NCBI RefSeq assembly: GCF_014199985.1
Contig: NZ_JACHOS010000007.1
Span: 186,001-250,000, forward strand
Origin: Methylorubrum rhodesianum
GTDB lineage: Bacteria; Pseudomonadota; Alphaproteobacteria; Rhizobiales; Beijerinckiaceae
Reading direction: 5' to 3'
Length of the DNA: 64,000 nt
The position numbers and the translations under genes were made by a program. Shown piece by piece: positions 28,307 to 38,535 of the stretch (position 1 is its first letter; each line of letters starts with the position of its first letter). The notes under the pieces are model-generated. The model was not told the DNA's origin, searched no databases, and saw only the letters and a program-made list of their open reading frames with translations.

Positions 28307-29347
28307 GTGGCCGAGCAGCAATTCGCCAGCGACAACTATGCCGGGATCTGCCCGGAGGCCTTTGACGCGATGCAGGCGGCCAATGCCGGCCACGCCCCCG
28401 CCTACGGCGCCGATTCCTGGACGCAGGCCGCCGCCGATGGTTTCCGCCGGTTGTTCGAGACCGATTGCGAGGTCTTCTTCGTCTTCAACGGCACGGCGGC
28501 GAACTCGCTCGCCCTGGCCTCGCTCTGCCAATCCTACCACAGCGTGATCTGCGCCGACTCGGCCCATATCGAGACCGACGAGTGCGGCGCGCCGGAGTTC
28601 TTCTCCAACGGCTCGAAGCTGCTCACCGCCGCGACCGAGGACGGCAAGCTCACCCCCGACATCGTCCGGGCGATCGCGGGCAAGCGGACCGACATCCATT
28701 TTCCGAAGCCGCGGGCGGTGACGCTGACCCAAGCCACAGAGACGGGCCGTGTCTACACGCCGGACGAGATCGCGGCGGTCTCCGCCGTCTGCCGTGGCGC
28801 AGGCCTGCGCCTGCACATGGATGGCGCCCGCTTCGCCAATGCCTGTGCCTCCCTCGATGCGAGCCCGGCCGTGCTGACCTGGAAGGCCGGGGTCGACGTG
28901 CTCTGCTTCGGCGGGACCAAGAACGGCATGGCGGTGGGCGAGGCGGTGATCTTCTTCGACCGGCGGCTAGCGGAGGATTTCGACTATCGCTGCAAGCAGG
29001 CCGGTCAGCTCGCCTCGAAGATGCGCTACCTCTCGGCCCCCTGGGTCGGCATGCTGGAGAGCGGGGCCTGGCTCGGCAACGCCCGCCACGCCAACGACTG
29101 CGCCCGACGCCTGGCGCAGGGCATTGCGGATGTTCCCGACGTGTCACTTGCGGCGCCGGTCGAGGCCAACGGCGTGTTCCTGAACCTGCCGCCGGCGGTC
29201 CAGGAGGGGCTGCGCGCCCGCGGCTGGCAGTTCTACGGCTTCATCGGCGGAGCATCCCGCTTCATGTTCGCCTGGGATTCCGACCCGGCGCGGGTCGACG
29301 CCTTGGCACGGGACATCCGCCTCTGCGCGATGCCGGCAGCGGCTTGA
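28307..29347 (+). CDS. ltaE: low-specificity L-threonine aldolase
   Basis: 346 residues, PLP-dependent beta-eliminating lyase fold. It cleaves L-threonine and L-allo-threonine to glycine and acetaldehyde. The N-terminus QQFASDNYAGICPEAFDAM is typical. PLP is held by K205 in CFGGTKNGMAVGEAV, with D172 in HMDGARFANA contacting the ring nitrogen. GTG 28307 after GGAGCCGGAG is preferred; an upstream in-frame ATG (28241) falls inside the terminator hairpin of the previous gene. Glycine supply feeds the serine cycle in methylotrophs (inference). It converges on a small leftward gene. Confidence 0.85.
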   Translation: MAEQQFASDNYAGICPEAFDAMQAANAGHAPAYGADSWTQAAADGFRRLFETDCEVFFVFNGTAANSLALASLCQSYHSVICADSAHIETDECGAPEFFSNGSKLLTAATEDGKLTPDIVRAIAGKRTDIHFPKPRAVTLTQATETGRVYTPDEIAAVSAVCRGAGLRLHMDGARFANACASLDASPAVLTWKAGVDVLCFGGTKNGMAVGEAVIFFDRRLAEDFDYRCKQAGQLASKMRYLSAPWVGMLESGAWLGNARHANDCARRLAQGIADVPDVSLAAPVEANGVFLNLPPAVQEGLRARGWQFYGFIGGASRFMFAWDSDPARVDALARDIRLCAMPAAA

Positions 29348-29370
29348 GCCGCCAGCCGAGCGGGGATGGC

Positions 29371-29562
29371 TCAGACGAGGTAGGTGATGGTGGCAGCGAG
29401 CGCCGTCGCCACCGTGGCGATGGCAAAGCCCGACGACGAGAACAGCACCGACGACCGGGAGAGAGTGGGCTCCGGCTCGTCGGCGTAACCGAAGGCCTGT
29501 CCGGCGGCCCGTTCCAGGCGCACGAGGGAGAGGTGACGCGCTTGGGCTGCGGCGGGGGTCAT
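29371..29562 (-). CDS. small tail-anchored membrane protein, unknown
   Basis: 63 residues. The N-terminus is soluble (MTPAAAQARHLSLVRLERAA), and the C-terminus has one hydrophobic helix (SGFAIATVATALAATITYLV) ending at the last residue. This is a tail-anchored single-pass layout. No known family. Start ATG 29562; a purine stretch is present upstream. The gene faces the aldolase stop, 23 bases away. Confidence 0.55.
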   Translation of the reverse strand: MTPAAAQARHLSLVRLERAAGQAFGYADEPEPTLSRSSVLFSSSGFAIATVATALAATITYLV

Positions 29563-29867
29563 CGGCGTGGCTCCCTTACGGTCAAGCTGACCTTGCTGAG
29601 TTAACGTCCGGAAACCATCCTCTGTTCCCGCTGCCACTCTGGACCGCCGCGCCTTAACGGTTCGCTGCCTCGTTTCGGCCGCAGGATCGCCGCGCGGTGC
29701 AGGCTTCGTGAGACCGTCTTAACCATCCGCCCGCATCACTGGAGCGTGACTGCGCCCGCCGTCCTGTGCCGGTCGGGCTTCGAACACGACCGGTTGCCGT
29801 GATACTGCGACCGGCGGAAGCCGACAGGAGGCTTTTTGTTTCCTGTTTGTTCCGCTACAACGAGGAT
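29563..29867. other. intergenic region upstream of parE
   Basis: 305 bases between a leftward small gene and parE. It has three TTAAC/TTAACG stretches (29601, 29654, 29718) and a weak AAGCC-GGCTT stem near 29818-29836. No gene or clear promoter. Confidence 0.45.
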
Positions 29868-31979
<2,112 letters not shown>

Positions 31980-32107
31980 TCCGCCCCGCCGTCATCGCGT
32001 TTTGTGCTTCATCGCGTCCTGTGGAGGCGCTCCGGAGACGGCCGATGTGGCCGCTTCCCGCGACCGTCGTGCGCCGGGGTTCGCAGGGCGGGACGGCTTT
32101 CGTCCGG

Positions 32108-33784
32108 TCAGGTCGGTTCCACGGCGGTCTCCGCCGTCTGCGTGATCTCCACGATCTGCCCGTCGTGCAGGTGCAGCACCCGGTCGGCGGCGCCGAAATA
32201 GCGGTCGTCGTGGCTGATGACGATCAGCGTTCGGCCCCGGCGGCGCATTTCGGGCAGCAGTTCCTCGTAAAATCGCCGTCTGAAGGTCGGGTCCTGCTCG
32301 GCGGCCCACTCGTCCAGCACGAGGATGGGTCGCCCTTCGAGATAGGCCTGGACCAGCGCGAGGCGCTTGCGCTGACCGGTCGAGAGGTCGGTCGTGGAGA
32401 AGCGCCCGTCGCTGACATCGACCTTATGGGCGAGATCGAGCCGCTCCAGCAGAGGACGGGCGGAGTCGAGGGGGGTGCGCTCGGGCACGATGAGATCCTC
32501 GAACAGGTTGTAATCGAAGAAGATCGCCGAGAAATTCTGGCGATACGCGTCGCGGGTCTGGGCCGTGACCGAGACGCCGTCGAGCAGGATGTCGCCCGTC
32601 TGCGGCGGGTAGAGACCGAGCAACAGCTTGATCAGCGTCGTCTTGCCCGAGCCGTTCTCGCCGACGATGAACAGGATCTCGCCGGCCCGGATCGTCAGCT
32701 CGATCGGGCCGAGGGTGAAGGGCGCCTTGTCGCCTGCGGCCGGAAAGCCGTGGCTCACGCCGCGCAGGGTGATTTCGCGGAAGCCTCGGGCCGGTCTCGC
32801 CGGTGAAGGCGAGAGAAGGCCGGCTTCCGCCTCCGTACCTTCGTCCGAGAACTCGGCGATGCGCCGGTAGGCGACCTGAGCCTGCCCGATCATCGGCACG
32901 AAGTGGATGAGCTGCGCGATCGGCGCCTGGATATAGAGCAGGACCAGCACGAAGCCGGAGAGCTCGGCGCCGCTGATTCCGGCGAGGGTCTTGTAGGCGA
33001 TGAGGCCGGCAAACAGCAGAAAGTTGGTCGACTGGCTCAGCATCGACAGCGATTGCTGGATGACGGCAATCCGCGCCATCAGACGGCGCGCCTGCTCGAT
33101 GCAGTCGTTGAGTGCGACGTTGCGCAGATGAAGCCGGCGCTCGCGACCGATCCGCAGTTCCTTCGCCGCCTCCGTCAGAGTGAGATAGTGCTTCTGGGTC
33201 GCCTCGCGGTTCTTGCGGACATCCTCGAAGTACCGGAGCATGTTCCGGCGCAACGCATTCGCGCTGAGACTCTCGACGATGAGGACCACAGCCGTCACCG
33301 CCGACAGGGCCGGCGACAGGATGATCATGTAGGCAGCGCAGCCGACCAGCGTCCCGCACGCCACCACGATCGGCGAGAGGAAGGCGATCGCCGTGAAGAT
33401 GGTGTTCACGTCGCCCTGGAGAGAGGCGAGCAGCTTGTGCTTGCCCAAGCGCTCGATCCGCTCGATCGGTGCGGTCAGGATCTGATCGGTGAGGTCGCGG
33501 CTGAGAGCCGCCTGGATGCGCCCGCCCGCATAGGCGTTGCCGAGGCTGGCGGCGAACGTGCCGACAACGCTCAGTGCCGCGAAACCGGCAAACGCCAGCA
33601 GCACGCCCTGGGCGAGAGCGCTCTCCCAGTAGAAGGCCTCGTTGATCTTTGCCAGCGCCGCGGCGGTGGCGAGCCCGCCGATCGCGCCGAGCGCCGTCGC
33701 GACAGCCACCAGCGGCCAGACCGGCCGCAGCAATCGGATCGCGTCCTGCCTGAAATGACGAAGGATGATGCCGTCCCGCCCCAT
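32108..33784 (-). CDS. cyclic-peptide/siderophore-type ABC exporter (SyrD/PvdE family)
   Basis: 558 residues. Six transmembrane helices in the first 320 residues, ATPase at about 345-545. Walker A is GENGSGKTTLIK, signature STGQRKRLALVQAYL, Walker B LVLDEWAAEQDPTFRRRF, and H-loop VISHDDRYF. The LSTGQRKRLALVQA signature and DEWAAEQDP are characteristic of the PvdE/SyrD/YojI (cyclic-peptide transporter) family, which exports siderophores or modified peptides. No NRPS, siderophore or peptide gene is adjacent, so the substrate is unknown. Converges with parE. Confidence 0.85.
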   Translation of the reverse strand: MGRDGIILRHFRQDAIRLLRPVWPLVAVATALGAIGGLATAAALAKINEAFYWESALAQGVLLAFAGFAALSVVGTFAASLGNAYAGGRIQAALSRDLTDQILTAPIERIERLGKHKLLASLQGDVNTIFTAIAFLSPIVVACGTLVGCAAYMIILSPALSAVTAVVLIVESLSANALRRNMLRYFEDVRKNREATQKHYLTLTEAAKELRIGRERRLHLRNVALNDCIEQARRLMARIAVIQQSLSMLSQSTNFLLFAGLIAYKTLAGISGAELSGFVLVLLYIQAPIAQLIHFVPMIGQAQVAYRRIAEFSDEGTEAEAGLLSPSPARPARGFREITLRGVSHGFPAAGDKAPFTLGPIELTIRAGEILFIVGENGSGKTTLIKLLLGLYPPQTGDILLDGVSVTAQTRDAYRQNFSAIFFDYNLFEDLIVPERTPLDSARPLLERLDLAHKVDVSDGRFSTTDLSTGQRKRLALVQAYLEGRPILVLDEWAAEQDPTFRRRFYEELLPEMRRRGRTLIVISHDDRYFGAADRVLHLHDGQIVEITQTAETAVEPT

Positions 33785-33989
33785 GCCAGCCGATTCCTTC
33801 GAGCAAGATCGCCGCCCGCTGCTGCGACCGGGCCCTCCGCACTATCGACGGGTCCGCTGAGGGTGAATTGCCGATCCGGCGCGGGCGCCCTTCGCGGGAA
33901 CGGGTTTTACGGATCCTCGCTTCGAGGATATTCGAACCGTCGCTGCGATACGCTGAGTCGATCGGTCCCCTGCACGGACTGGTCGCCGT

Positions 33990-34958
33990 CTACGGCTTCG
34001 CGCCCACGCTGACCACCGGCGTCGCCTCCCGATCTCCCACGATCATGATGAGCATGTTCTGCGCCATGCTCGCACGCCCCTGGTCGTCGAAGACGATGCC
34101 GGCATGTCCGTCCTCCGCCAGTTCCAGGCGGCGGATCGTGTCGCGCACGATGGCGACGGCGCCCTCCACGATCTGCCGCCGGGCCGCGATGATGGCGCCG
34201 GCCTGCTGGCGCTTGAGCATCGCGCCCGCGATCTCCGGTGCGTAGGCGAGGTGCGTGATCCGCACATCCTCCACGATGACGCCCGCGAGCGCCACGCGCT
34301 GGCCGAGTTCCGCGATCAGGTCGGCGTGGATCGCGTCGCGGTCGGCCCGCAGCGAAGCCACGCGGGTGGCCTTCTCGGCGAGCCGGCGCTTGGCGTCGTT
34401 CGCCTCCTCGCCGACATTGTCCGCCTCGTCGTGGTCGTAGGGCCGGGTCGAGGCGATGTTTCGCAGCGCCGCTTCCGCCTGGAGCGAGACGAATTCGTGG
34501 TAGCTGCCGACGTCGAAGGTGGCGCGCGCAGCGTCCTGGACCCGCCAGATCGCGGCGGCCGCGATGGTGATCGGGTTGCCCATCAGGTCGTTGACGGTGA
34601 TGATCTTGGTCTCCTGCGCCTCGGTGGCGAGCGAAACCTTCGCCACCGCGGTCAGCGGGTTGCGCCACCAGAAGCCGTCGCGGGCGATGGTGCCGTGGTA
34701 GCGCCCGAACAGGGTGAGCACCGCTGCCTGCCGGGGTTTCAGGGTGATCAGTCCGGCGAGCAGAATGATCCCGGCGATCAGGGCCACCGCGGCGACGATG
34801 AGGAAGGCCGGGCCGGCGCTGCCGCGGCCGAGCACCAGCACGCCGCCGCCGAGGAAGGCCAGGGCCGCCAGCGCGAGGCAGGGAATGGCGATGAAGAGAG
34901 CCAGCCAGCCGTTGAGGGCGCGATAGGGCACGTCCTGCGTCACGCTCGCTCCGGCCAT
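33990..34958 (-). CDS. SPFH/band-7 membrane protein
   Basis: 322 residues. Two transmembrane helices at about 17-44 and 50-73, then an SPFH (stomatin/prohibitin) domain starting LITLKPRQAAVLTLFGRYHG, with FWWRNPLTAV and a helical region (AERK-like coiled coil KRRLAEKATRVASLRA) after it. These proteins oligomerise in membrane microdomains. ATG 34958 follows GAGGGGAG. A 169-base gap separates it from the divergent flavin monooxygenase. Role unknown; no partner protease (NfeD-type) is adjacent. Confidence 0.82.
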   Translation of the reverse strand: MAGASVTQDVPYRALNGWLALFIAIPCLALAALAFLGGGVLVLGRGSAGPAFLIVAAVALIAGIILLAGLITLKPRQAAVLTLFGRYHGTIARDGFWWRNPLTAVAKVSLATEAQETKIITVNDLMGNPITIAAAAIWRVQDAARATFDVGSYHEFVSLQAEAALRNIASTRPYDHDEADNVGEEANDAKRRLAEKATRVASLRADRDAIHADLIAELGQRVALAGVIVEDVRITHLAYAPEIAGAMLKRQQAGAIIAARRQIVEGAVAIVRDTIRRLELAEDGHAGIVFDDQGRASMAQNMLIMIVGDREATPVVSVGAKP

Positions 34959-35127
34959 GCCTACTCCCCTCGTCGTCGCGTTCGGCCCGAACCTTAAGGG
35001 TGGGGCCCAGGCAATCCTAGGGGCGGTGCCGATATCCTCATGATCGGATCGCTTGACCGGTGACGCCGGGCCGACGACGTGCACCATATCGGCCCTATCG
35101 AAGGGGCGATGCGCGCGGAGGAACCCG

Positions 35128-36459
35128 TTGAGCGAATCTCGGAAACGACTCCACCTCGGTGCCTTCATGCGCCCCATCGGCATCCACACCGCGTGGTGGC
35201 GCTATCCCGGCGGCTTTCCGGACGCGAACTTCAACCTCGAACACCTCGTGCGCTTCGCCCGAACCCTGGAGGCGGCGAAGTTCGACGCCTTCTTCATGGC
35301 CGACCATCTGGCGGTGATGAACATGCCGATGGAGGCGCTGAAGCGCTCGGCCACCGTCACCTCGTTCGACCCGCTGACGCTGCTGCCGGCGCTCGCCATG
35401 GTGACGGAGCGGATCGGGCTGATCGCCACCGCCTCGACCACCTACAACGAGCCCTATCATGTGGCCCGCAAGTTCGCCTCGCTCGACCACATCTCCAAGG
35501 GCCGCGCCGGCTGGAACCTCGTCACCTCCGGCAACCCGGACGAGGCGCTGAACTTCGGCCGCGACGCGCATCTCGACCACCCGACCCGATACGCCCGGGC
35601 GCGCGAGTTTTTCGAGGTCGTCACCGGCCTATGGGACTCGTGGGCCGACGATGCGTTCCTGCGCGACGTCGAGCAGGGGTTGTTCTTCAACCCCGACAAG
35701 TTGCACACCCTGAACCACCAGGGCGCGTTCCTGAAGGTGAAGGGGCCGCTCAACGTCGCCCGCCCGGTCCAGGGCTGGCCGGTGATCGTCCAGGCCGGCG
35801 CTTCCGAGGCCGGGCGCCAGATCGCGGCGGAGACTGCCGAGATGGTGTTCGGCTCGGCCTCGTCGCTGGAGGCGGGCCGAGCCTTCTACGCCGACGTGAA
35901 GGGCCGGATGGCGGCGGCGGGCCGCTCACGCGATGCTCTGAAGATCCTCCCCGGCGCGTTCGTCGTGGTCGGCGGCACGGAGGAGGAGGCGAAGGCGAAG
36001 AAGGCGCGGCTCGACGCTCTGGTGCCGGTCGAGAGTGGACTCGCCAACCTCTCGGTCCGCCTCGGCACCGATGCCACCGGCTTCGATCTCGACGCGCCGC
36101 TGCCCGAGATCCCGGAATCGAATGCCAGCAAGAGCGGTCAGGCGCAGATCGTGGATTATGCCCGCCGCACGGGCGCGACGGTGCGCGAATTGGCGCGCCG
36201 CGTCGGCGGCTATGGCGGACTCACCTTCGTCGGCACCCCGGAGCAGATCGCGGACCGGATGGGGGAATGGCTGACGGAGCAAGCCTGCGACGGCTTCAAC
36301 GTGATGTTCCCCTTCGTGCCGGAAGGGCTCGACGATTTCTGCACCGGCGTGGTGCCGGAATTGCAGCGGCGGGGCCTGTTCCGCACGGAGTACGAGGGCA
36401 CGACCCTGCGCGACCATCTCGGGCTGGCGCGGCCCGGCAACCGCTTCTTCGAGACGTGA
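35128..36459 (+). CDS. LLM-class FMN-dependent monooxygenase (NtaA/DmoA/SnaA family)
   Basis: 443 residues from a TTG start. Two-component flavin-dependent TIM-barrel monooxygenase of the NtaA/SnaA/DszA/DmoA group. Family marks are LHLGAFMRPIGIHTAWWRYP, the DALLTLLPALAMVTERIGL-type helix, and ISKGRAGWNLVTSGNPDEALN. It needs a separate flavin reductase, which is not adjacent. Possible substrates include nitrilotriacetate, dimethyl sulfide and sulfones; nothing here decides. TTG at 35128 is preferred over ATG 35167 because GGAGGAAC sits 7 bases upstream and it restores the conserved KRLHLGAFM. Confidence 0.85.
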   Translation: MSESRKRLHLGAFMRPIGIHTAWWRYPGGFPDANFNLEHLVRFARTLEAAKFDAFFMADHLAVMNMPMEALKRSATVTSFDPLTLLPALAMVTERIGLIATASTTYNEPYHVARKFASLDHISKGRAGWNLVTSGNPDEALNFGRDAHLDHPTRYARAREFFEVVTGLWDSWADDAFLRDVEQGLFFNPDKLHTLNHQGAFLKVKGPLNVARPVQGWPVIVQAGASEAGRQIAAETAEMVFGSASSLEAGRAFYADVKGRMAAAGRSRDALKILPGAFVVVGGTEEEAKAKKARLDALVPVESGLANLSVRLGTDATGFDLDAPLPEIPESNASKSGQAQIVDYARRTGATVRELARRVGGYGGLTFVGTPEQIADRMGEWLTEQACDGFNVMFPFVPEGLDDFCTGVVPELQRRGLFRTEYEGTTLRDHLGLARPGNRFFET

Positions 36460-36463
36460 CGGG

Positions 36464-36498
36464 GCTCCCCGGCGAACCGGCGCGGTTCGCCGGGGAGC
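36464..36498. terminator. perfect 15-base-pair hairpin between convergent genes
   Basis: GCTCCCCGGCGAACC, loop GGCGC, GGTTCGCCGGGGAGC: a completely paired 15-bp stem, five bases after the monooxygenase stop and before the end of the leftward gene at 36508. No U-run, but very stable; probably a bidirectional terminator. Confidence 0.7.
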
Positions 36499-36507
36499 GG
36501 CGGCGCG

Positions 36508-36831
36508 TCAGCGCCGGTTGGTCAGCCCGTAGAGGGCGAAGCCGACGACCGCCGCGAGGCCGAGCGTCAGCAGCCGGTTGCTGCCGAGGGTGTCGGCGGC
36601 GGCCCAGCCGGTGCTCTTGGCGCTCTCGATCATGGCGTGGCCCTTGAGGATGCGCGCGGCCCGCTGCCGGTTCGCCTCCTGGGTCGGCAGATGGACGATG
36701 AAGGTGTCGCCCTCGCGGTCGATGTCGATGCTGTTGCGGGCAAATCCCGCCCGCACGAGGCGGGCCTTTGCGGCGCGGGCTGCCTCAAGGCTCGTGAAGT
36801 CGGCTTCGACGCCGACGGTATCCTGGGCCAT
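36508..36831 (-). CDS. small protein with YflT-like domain and C-terminal membrane helix
   Basis: 107 residues. The N-terminal 55 (GVEADFTSLEAARAAKARLV, then SIDIDREGDTFIVHLP) look like the short alternating fold seen in YflT/general-stress proteins, in which strand-helix units flip helix and strand. A hydrophobic helix at about 84-103 (LLTLGLAAVVGFALYGLT) is followed by NRR. So it is probably membrane-attached. The start has MAQDTVGVEADF after a GGAGGAGACATG-like ribosome site. Function unknown; possibly stress-related (weak inference). Confidence 0.6.
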   Translation of the reverse strand: MAQDTVGVEADFTSLEAARAAKARLVRAGFARNSIDIDREGDTFIVHLPTQEANRQRAARILKGHAMIESAKSTGWAAADTLGSNRLLTLGLAAVVGFALYGLTNRR

Positions 36832-36984
36832 GTCTCCTCCTCGACGGACGCGGGAACGAGTGTCTCGCGAAGCGCCCGCCCCGTCGTCTTCACCCTGGAA
36901 GGAGGACCATCGGCGGACGCGTCGTGAGACACTTCAAGCGGGAGGAGCAATCCGCTCCCGCCGTTCACGGTTCCGCGAGACGCG

Positions 36985-37227
36985 TCAGGCGGCCGCTTCC
37001 GCCTCGCAGGCATCGACCCGCACGCTGCCGTCGGCGGTCAGCGAGCAGATCACTTCGGTGCCGTCGTCGAGTGCGAAGGCATGGAATAGGCGGCGCTCGA
37101 GTTCTTCGAGCCCCTCTCCGGGTAGTTCAGCGATTTCATCGCGCGCGCGCTCCTCGAGCACTGGAAGAACACCGCTTCTCTCTGCGATTTCCTGCGCGGA
37201 TTGCGTCAGAACGATCTCGAAAGACAT
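36985..37227 (-). CDS. small acidic protein, unknown
   Basis: 80 residues, MSFEIVLTQSAQEIAERSGV ... RVDACEAEAAA. Strongly acidic, mixed helix and strand, with one cysteine; no signal peptide. An excellent ribosome site (GGGAGGCGG) lies just upstream of the ATG at 37227, which argues for a real gene. It is upstream of, and on the same strand as, the YflT-like gene (153-base gap). No family recognised. Confidence 0.6.
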   Translation of the reverse strand: MSFEIVLTQSAQEIAERSGVLPVLEERARDEIAELPGEGLEELERRLFHAFALDDGTEVICSLTADGSVRVDACEAEAAA

Positions 37228-37878
37228 TGCCGCCTCCCTGTGAAAACGCCGGTCACGACCTTGTCCGATCCGCGCGAAGACAGGACCCTCTTGCGACTTT
37301 TTTGGGGCAGCCCCCAATCGGTGGCGAAATACGCTGTTCGTGCAGGGGGTTGGCCGGTGCCCGCAACCTCGCTGCCGGTCGCGATCTGTCGCCTGGGATC
37401 TGTCTGAGACAGCCGCGAGGAGCCGGATATGGTGGCCGGCGAGATCAGGATCAGGCTCGAGGACGTCCCGCCCGGTGGCGGGGCGGAGGGGAGGACCGCC
37501 TCCGCCCTGTTCGTGGGGGACGGCGGTGGCATGTGCACCTTCCAGGCGAGATGCCCGCCTTGCGGCGCGCCCTTATGACGGCGGCGACGCGCCGGGCTTC
37601 GACCGCATCATCATGCGGGGTGCCCCCAAACGCCCGCGACTTCCTCGCCTTCCTCCGCCTTTTCGGCGGGGAGCGCCTGCCTTACCCGGCCGGCCCTGAC
37701 CGCGGCGCCGGCCTGACCGGGCTGCTGTGACGCATCGGCTCAGGGCAGCCTTTCGGGATGTTTTCCGTTCTCAACCGACGCAGAGCGCGGATTATGCTCA
37801 TCCGACGACCGTGACGGGCCGCCGGAGCCTCGACACGCTCCGAACGTCGAAACCATCTCCGGCAGGGAGGCCGGCCCC
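37228..37878. other. intergenic stretch containing a probable decayed gene
   Basis: 651 bases. It holds the reading-frame fragments described as a candidate pseudogene (37429-37730). The rest shows no clear gene or RNA. Confidence 0.45.
37429..37730 (+). pseudogene. candidate frameshifted gene, unknown
   Basis: Protein-like sequence runs in three frames in order. Frame 1 starts with ATG 37429 after a GAGGAG site (MVAGEIRIRLEDVPPGGGAE, then CTFQARCPPCGAPL, stop at 37578). Frame 2 continues with RPYDGGDAPGFDRIIMRGAP. Frame 3 then gives NARDFLAFLRLFGGERLPYP and ends TGLL at 37730. Two frame changes would be needed. It could be a degenerated small protein gene, sequencing errors, or chance. I recognise no family in the pieces. 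Confidence 0.35.
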
Positions 37879-38091
37879 ATGAATCCCATCCTCGTCGTCG
37901 CGCTCGTCTGCGCGTCCACCGTTCAGATGCCCGACTGCTCCCGCGAGACCGCCCTCGACGTGATCATCGGGCCGGCTCACACGCTGCAGGAATGCCTGAT
38001 CCAGGGACCGGTGCTCGCTGCGAGTGCCGGCCATGGCGGGGAGGCCGATACCTACGTGAAGACCCGCTGCGAGCAGCGCAAGGAGCGCTAG
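37879..38091 (+). CDS. small secreted protein, unknown
   Basis: 70 residues. N-terminal hydrophobic signal (MNPILVVALVCASTVQMPDC) followed by a mature region with two further cysteines (TLQECLIQGP, VKTRCEQRK). Exported to the periplasm. An upstream GGGAGGCCGG gives a strong ribosome site. A 98-residue unknown gene follows after 9 bases, so the two form an operon. No family recognised. Confidence 0.6.
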   Translation: MNPILVVALVCASTVQMPDCSRETALDVIIGPAHTLQECLIQGPVLAASAGHGGEADTYVKTRCEQRKER

Positions 38092-38100
38092 GAGCCCGTC

Positions 38101-38397
38101 ATGGCTGAGGATGAGACCGTCGACCCCGTCCGCGCCGTGGAGATGCGGCTGCGCGCCCGCCTCGCCGTGGTCGAGCGCGCGGCATGGTTCGGCTTCGTGC
38201 AGGCGATGCGGGACCGCCCCGACGAGACGCGAGCCGCGATCGAGGCCGAGCGGGGGCGCTGCCGGGACGGCTTCGGCAGCGGCGCCTGGGCGAAGGACCT
38301 GACCGCGGCCGAGCGCGCGCTGCTCGGGGCGGAGGTCGATGCCGGGCTGGCTCAGCTCGTGGAGGATGCCCGCGCCGAGATCGGCGACGGCACCTGA
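38101..38397 (+). CDS. small acidic cytoplasmic protein, unknown
   Basis: 98 residues, acidic, no signal peptide. Helical, with repeated Ala/Arg/Glu (MRLRARLAVVERAAWFGF, LTAAERALLGAEVDAGLAQ). Cotranscribed with the secreted protein 9 bases upstream. No family recognised. Possibly lineage-specific. Confidence 0.6.
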   Translation: MAEDETVDPVRAVEMRLRARLAVVERAAWFGFVQAMRDRPDETRAAIEAERGRCRDGFGSGAWAKDLTAAERALLGAEVDAGLAQLVEDARAEIGDGT

Positions 38398-38535
38398 GGA
38401 AGGGCGTCGAGGGGGCCCTCCCCCGCGCCATCCTTTCGCCTTGCGGTCATGGCGGGAAGAGTTCAGTGTCCCCCGCCAAACCGGAGCCGGCCGGAGGAAA
38501 CCCCGTCCGCCGGTCCCGCGAAGGAGCCGTGACTG

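Noticed and set aside
29818-29846. Attenuator-like hairpin before parE
   Set aside because: Only a 5-base stem (AAGCC/GGCTT) with a T-run, and no leader peptide; likely chance.
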